From Microbacteriaceae bacterium (GTDB lineage: Bacteria; Actinomycetota; Actinomycetes; Actinomycetales; Microbacteriaceae): 8,197 nt of DNA. Positions 5,887-8,197 of the stretch are shown here, one piece after another. Location: contig WOYR01000156.1 of NCBI GenBank assembly GCA_011620705.1, positions 1 through 8,197 of the forward strand. Reading direction: 5' to 3'. Each line of letters opens with the position of its first letter. The first letter of the stretch is position 1. The translations under genes and the position numbers were made by a program. A model generated the notes under the pieces. The model was given only the letters and a program-made list of their open reading frames with translations. It was not told the origin of the DNA and ran no database searches.

Positions 5887-7250
5887 CCTCGGTCGCGCTC
5901 GCGCTGCCCTTGGCCGATGAGCAGCGGCTGGTCGCCGAGGCCGGCCGCCACGGGCACCGGGTTGTGGCGCGCTGCTCGGGCGCCGACGATCTGGCGGCGC
6001 AACTCGAGACGGCGCGGCCGGAGCTGGCGGTCGCCGCGGCGGTCCCGCAGTACTTGAGCTCGCGGGTCGTGGCGGCGTGCGATGCCATCGGCGTGCGTCT
6101 TCTGGTGGTGGCGGGCTCGGCGCAGGAGCGCCGCTTCGCCGCAACCCTCGGCGTGGTCGACCCGGTGGAGGCGCCGTTCGAATGGGCGGCGCGGCGCACC
6201 CCTGCGGCCGTGCCGACCGCTCAGCCCGCCGAGGCCGCCCGGGTCGCCGCAACCGCCCGGATCGACGAGGTCGACGAGCAGACCAGGGTGCGCCCGGCGC
6301 GCGTTCCCGCCCCTCCCGCTGCACCCGTCCTCCCGCCCGCCGTCGAGCAGCTGCCCCGGCGTGGCGCGATCGTCGCGGTCTGGGGTCCGGATGGCGCACC
6401 CGGGCGCACGAGCATGGCCATCGCGCTGGCGGCCGAACTCGCCCAGGGCGCCGCCCTCGTCGCGCTGGCCGATGCGGACACGCATGCTGCGGCCATCGCC
6501 CCCGCCCTCGGCCTGCTGGACGAGGCGCCGGGATTCGCCGCCGCCTGCCGTCTGGCCGGCTCCGGAGCGCTCGACCGGGCGCAATTCGATCGGATCGCAC
6601 AGCCGCATCGGACGGGGCGGGGCGGCATCCGCGTCCTCACCGGACTGGGGCGCGCGAGCCGCTGGCCCGAGCTGACGGCTGACCGGATCGCCGGCGTGCT
6701 GGCCGCCGCCCGCGACTGGGCCGACGTGACCGTCATCGATGTCGCGGCCAGCTTCGAGCAGGACGAGGAGTTGATGACCGACCTCAACGCGCCGCGCCGC
6801 AACGCGGCCACGATCGAAGTGCTGCGCTCGGCCGACCGGGTGGTGGCGGTCGGGGCCGCGGATCCGATCGGCCTGTCGCGCTTCCTGCGCGCTCACGCCG
6901 AGCTGGCCGAGCTGGTCGAGCCCGATCGCGTGCTCACGGTGATCAACAAGGTGCGCTCCAGCGCGATCGGGCTGAACGCGGCGGCGCAGGTGCGGCAGAC
7001 GCTGGCGCGCTTCGGGGGGATCGAGGATCCGATCCTCGTCCCGTGGGATCCCGCCGCGTTCGACGCGGCGCTGTTGAGCGGGCGCCCGCTGCAGGACGCG
7101 GCGCCGCGGTCGGCGGCCCGTGCACCGATCCGCGAGGTGGCGGCGCAGCTGGGCGTCACGGTGCGTTACGCCGGCGCGCAATCGTGGGGGCATGATCGCC
7201 AGCCTCGTCGCGCCCGGACTGGCGGGCGGAGCCCGGCCCCGACCCCGTAA
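5883..7250 (+). CDS. CpaE/TadZ-like MinD-family P-loop ATPase
   Basis: This 455-residue protein has three parts. Residues 1-100 form a receiver-like alpha/beta domain. Residues about 101-158 are a Pro/Ala-rich linker. From about 160 to 430 is a deviant-Walker MinD/ParA-type domain: IVAVWGPDGAPGRTSMAIALAAEL holds a degenerate Walker A (GAPGRTS, Arg175 where ATPases have Lys), followed by ALADADT (A' region, about 195-200), VTVIDV (Walker B, about 282-287) and LTVINKVR (about 351-358). CpaE/TadZ proteins share this plan and place pilus or secretion machinery at the membrane. The GTG start overlaps the SAF stop in a GTGA quartet, so translation is coupled. The last 24 residues are basic and low-complexity and look like read-through coding of no value. 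The Arg in place of Lys leaves ATPase activity in doubt. Confidence 0.82.
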   Translation: MTSVALALPLADEQRLVAEAGRHGHRVVARCSGADDLAAQLETARPELAVAAAVPQYLSSRVVAACDAIGVRLLVVAGSAQERRFAATLGVVDPVEAPFEWAARRTPAAVPTAQPAEAARVAATARIDEVDEQTRVRPARVPAPPAAPVLPPAVEQLPRRGAIVAVWGPDGAPGRTSMAIALAAELAQGAALVALADADTHAAAIAPALGLLDEAPGFAAACRLAGSGALDRAQFDRIAQPHRTGRGGIRVLTGLGRASRWPELTADRIAGVLAAARDWADVTVIDVAASFEQDEELMTDLNAPRRNAATIEVLRSADRVVAVGAADPIGLSRFLRAHAELAELVEPDRVLTVINKVRSSAIGLNAAAQVRQTLARFGGIEDPILVPWDPAAFDAALLSGRPLQDAAPRSAARAPIREVAAQLGVTVRYAGAQSWGHDRQPRRARTGGRSPAPTP

Positions 7251-7253
7251 CCT
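7248..7253 (+). promoter_or_regulatory. Candidate -10 box for a leaderless pdtaS transcript
   Basis: TAACCT matches TANNNT and ends 7 bases before the GTG at 7261; its first three bases are the stop codon of the CpaE-like gene. The purine run GGGGAG at 7254-7259 is only one base from the GTG, too close to act as a normal ribosome site, which favours a leaderless start. Co-transcription from the upstream operon remains possible. Confidence 0.4.
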
Positions 7254-7260
7254 GGGGAGC

Positions 7261-8197
7261 GTGTCGACGCTCTCGGATCTGATGGTGGCCCAGCACCGGT
7301 CCACCGATGCCGACGTGGAGTGGCTGCATCTCCTGGTGGCCGACAGCCAATTGCTCGCCGACCTCGCCTTCGCCGACATCGTGCTCTGGGCGCCCACCGC
7401 ATCCGACAGCTTCGTGGCGGTCGCCCACTCACGGCCCAGCTCGGCGGCGACGCTGTTCTACCGCGACTTCGTCGGGCAGGAGATCAAGCCGGAGTGGCGG
7501 CAGCAGGTCACGCAGGCGTTCGAGACCGGCCAGATCGTCGACACCGCTGCGCCCGACTGGTACGAGGAGACGCCGACCCGGGTCCGCGCGGTGCCCGTGC
7601 TGCGCAGGATCAGCCCGAGCGGCACCGAGACCACGAGCATCCCATCGCGGTGATCACCCGGCACAGCAACCTGAGCGAGGCGCGAACGCCCAGCCGTCAG
7701 GAGCTCACCTTCAACCAGTGCGCCAACGACCTGTTCGCGATGATCGCGAGCGGCGACTTCCCCGACCTCGCTTCCCCCTCCAGCCCGCGCCGCGGTGCCC
7801 CTCGCGCCTCCGACGGACTGATCCGGCTGGATGTCGACGGCGTCGTCACCTTCGTCAGCCCCAACGGCCTCTCGGCCTTCAACCGCATGGGCTTCGCCGG
7901 CGAGCTCGAGGGGGAGTCCCTGGCCGAGGTCACCACCGATCTGCTCGACGGGAGGCTCGCCGTCGACGAGTCCCTCCCGCTCGTCGTCACGGGCCGCGCC
8001 CCCTGGCGCACCGACATCGAAGCACGCGGCGTCACGGTCACCCTGCGCACCATCCCGATCCGTCATCGCGGTGAGCGGGTCGGCGCGATCGTGCTGGTGC
8101 GCGACACCACGGAGGTGCGCCACCAGGAGCAGGAGCTGATCACCAAGGACGCGACGATCCGCGAGATCCACCACCGGGTGAAGAACAACCTGCAGAC
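7261..8197 (+). CDS. pdtaS: PdtaS-type sensor histidine kinase, frameshifted, 3' end outside window
   Basis: The protein aligns by eye with M. tuberculosis PdtaS (Rv3220c): MSTLSDL opening, GAF-like sensor (LLADLAFADIVLWAP... to about residue 140), a linker with TRHSNLSEARTPSRQELTF and DLFAMIASGDFPD, a PAS domain (GLIRLDVDGVVTFVSPNGLSAFNRMG... to LVRDTTEV), then ITKDATIREIHHRVKNNLQT. The His in EIHHRVKNN is the HisKA_2 phosphoacceptor. The known family is a cytosolic kinase that phosphorylates the ANTAR antiterminator PdtaR. The reading frame is broken: from the GTG at 7261 it stops at TGA 7651-7653, while the rest continues in the frame of 7635 (GAG CAT CCC...) to the window edge. Gene callers may split it at a GTG at 7650 that overlaps the TGA. 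The start agrees with the MSTL opening of homologs. The catalytic ATPase domain lies beyond the window. Confidence 0.88.
7626..7634 (+). other. Frameshift point in pdtaS (apparent one-base deletion)
   Basis: Upstream frame reads ...RRISPSGTE; downstream frame reads HEHPIAVITRHSNL. Adding one C to the ACCAC at 7630-7634 gives ...GTETHEHPIAVITRH with no break. A shortened C run is a common sequencing or replication error site. Confidence 0.75.

Noticed and set aside
5041..6600. Long minus-strand frame continuing upstream of the HTH protein to 6600
   Set aside because: It is antisense to the SAF and CpaE-like genes, is Arg/Pro-rich low-complexity, and only its last 99 codons form a recognisable domain. 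It is a GC-bias shadow.
5268..7397. 709-residue minus-strand frame over the SAF, CpaE-like and pdtaS genes
   Set aside because: Lacks any domain, is Arg/Gly/Ala-rich, and lies opposite well-supported genes. High GC explains the missing stops.
7307..8074. 255-residue plus-strand frame over pdtaS
   Set aside because: Arg/Ser/Pro-rich shadow in a third frame; neither half of the PdtaS homology uses it.

Overview
High-GC DNA with actinobacterial gene content. GTG/TTG starts, a SecA without the C-terminal zinc motif, an Rv3235-family protein, a CpaE/TadZ-like ATPase and a PdtaS-type kinase together suggest an actinomycete. My best guess is Microbacteriaceae or a close relative, inferred from protein character and not from any search.

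Layout. (1) 1-548 (+) is the 3' end of secA. It meets tetR (545-1147, -) tail to tail with overlapping stop codons. (2) 1144-3246 (-) is a 14-TM DHA2-type drug/proton antiporter that forms a two-gene operon with tetR through an ATGA overlap. Its promoter lies at 3349-3376, in an AT-rich patch full of TTGCA/TGCAA half-sites that look like the TetR operator. (3) 3419-3946 (-) is an Rv3235-family gene, divergent from 4090-4686 (+), a hypothetical protein with two possible LSm/SH3-like barrels. (4) A strong hairpin at 4688-4715 separates that gene from 4741-5040 (-), a small excisionase-type helix-turn-helix protein. (5) Divergent from it, 5158-5886 (+) encodes a SAF-domain (CpaB/RcpC-like) protein. 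It overlaps a CpaE/TadZ-like P-loop ATPase (5883-7250), which is followed 10 bp later by a PdtaS-type sensor histidine kinase (7261 to the window edge).

How they fit together. The efflux operon is a self-contained module: pump plus probable autoregulated repressor. The SAF and CpaE-like pair resembles the membrane-anchoring and localisation parts of Tad-pilus machinery, but no pilin, secretion ATPase or TadB/C gene is visible here. PdtaS belongs to the PdtaS/PdtaR two-component family, whose known partner is an RNA-binding ANTAR response regulator; no regulator gene is in the window.

Main oddities. The pdtaS reading frame is broken by an apparent one-base deletion near 7629-7634, with highly recognisable protein on both sides. 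Both divergent intergenic regions carry the same 10-mer, TGTGGATAAC, which contains a perfect DnaA-box 9-mer. Three genes appear leaderless. The MFS pump carries a loop of about 190 residues between TM13 and TM14. I saw no RNA gene, CRISPR array, insertion sequence or prophage, and no gene-free stretch longer than about 170 bp.
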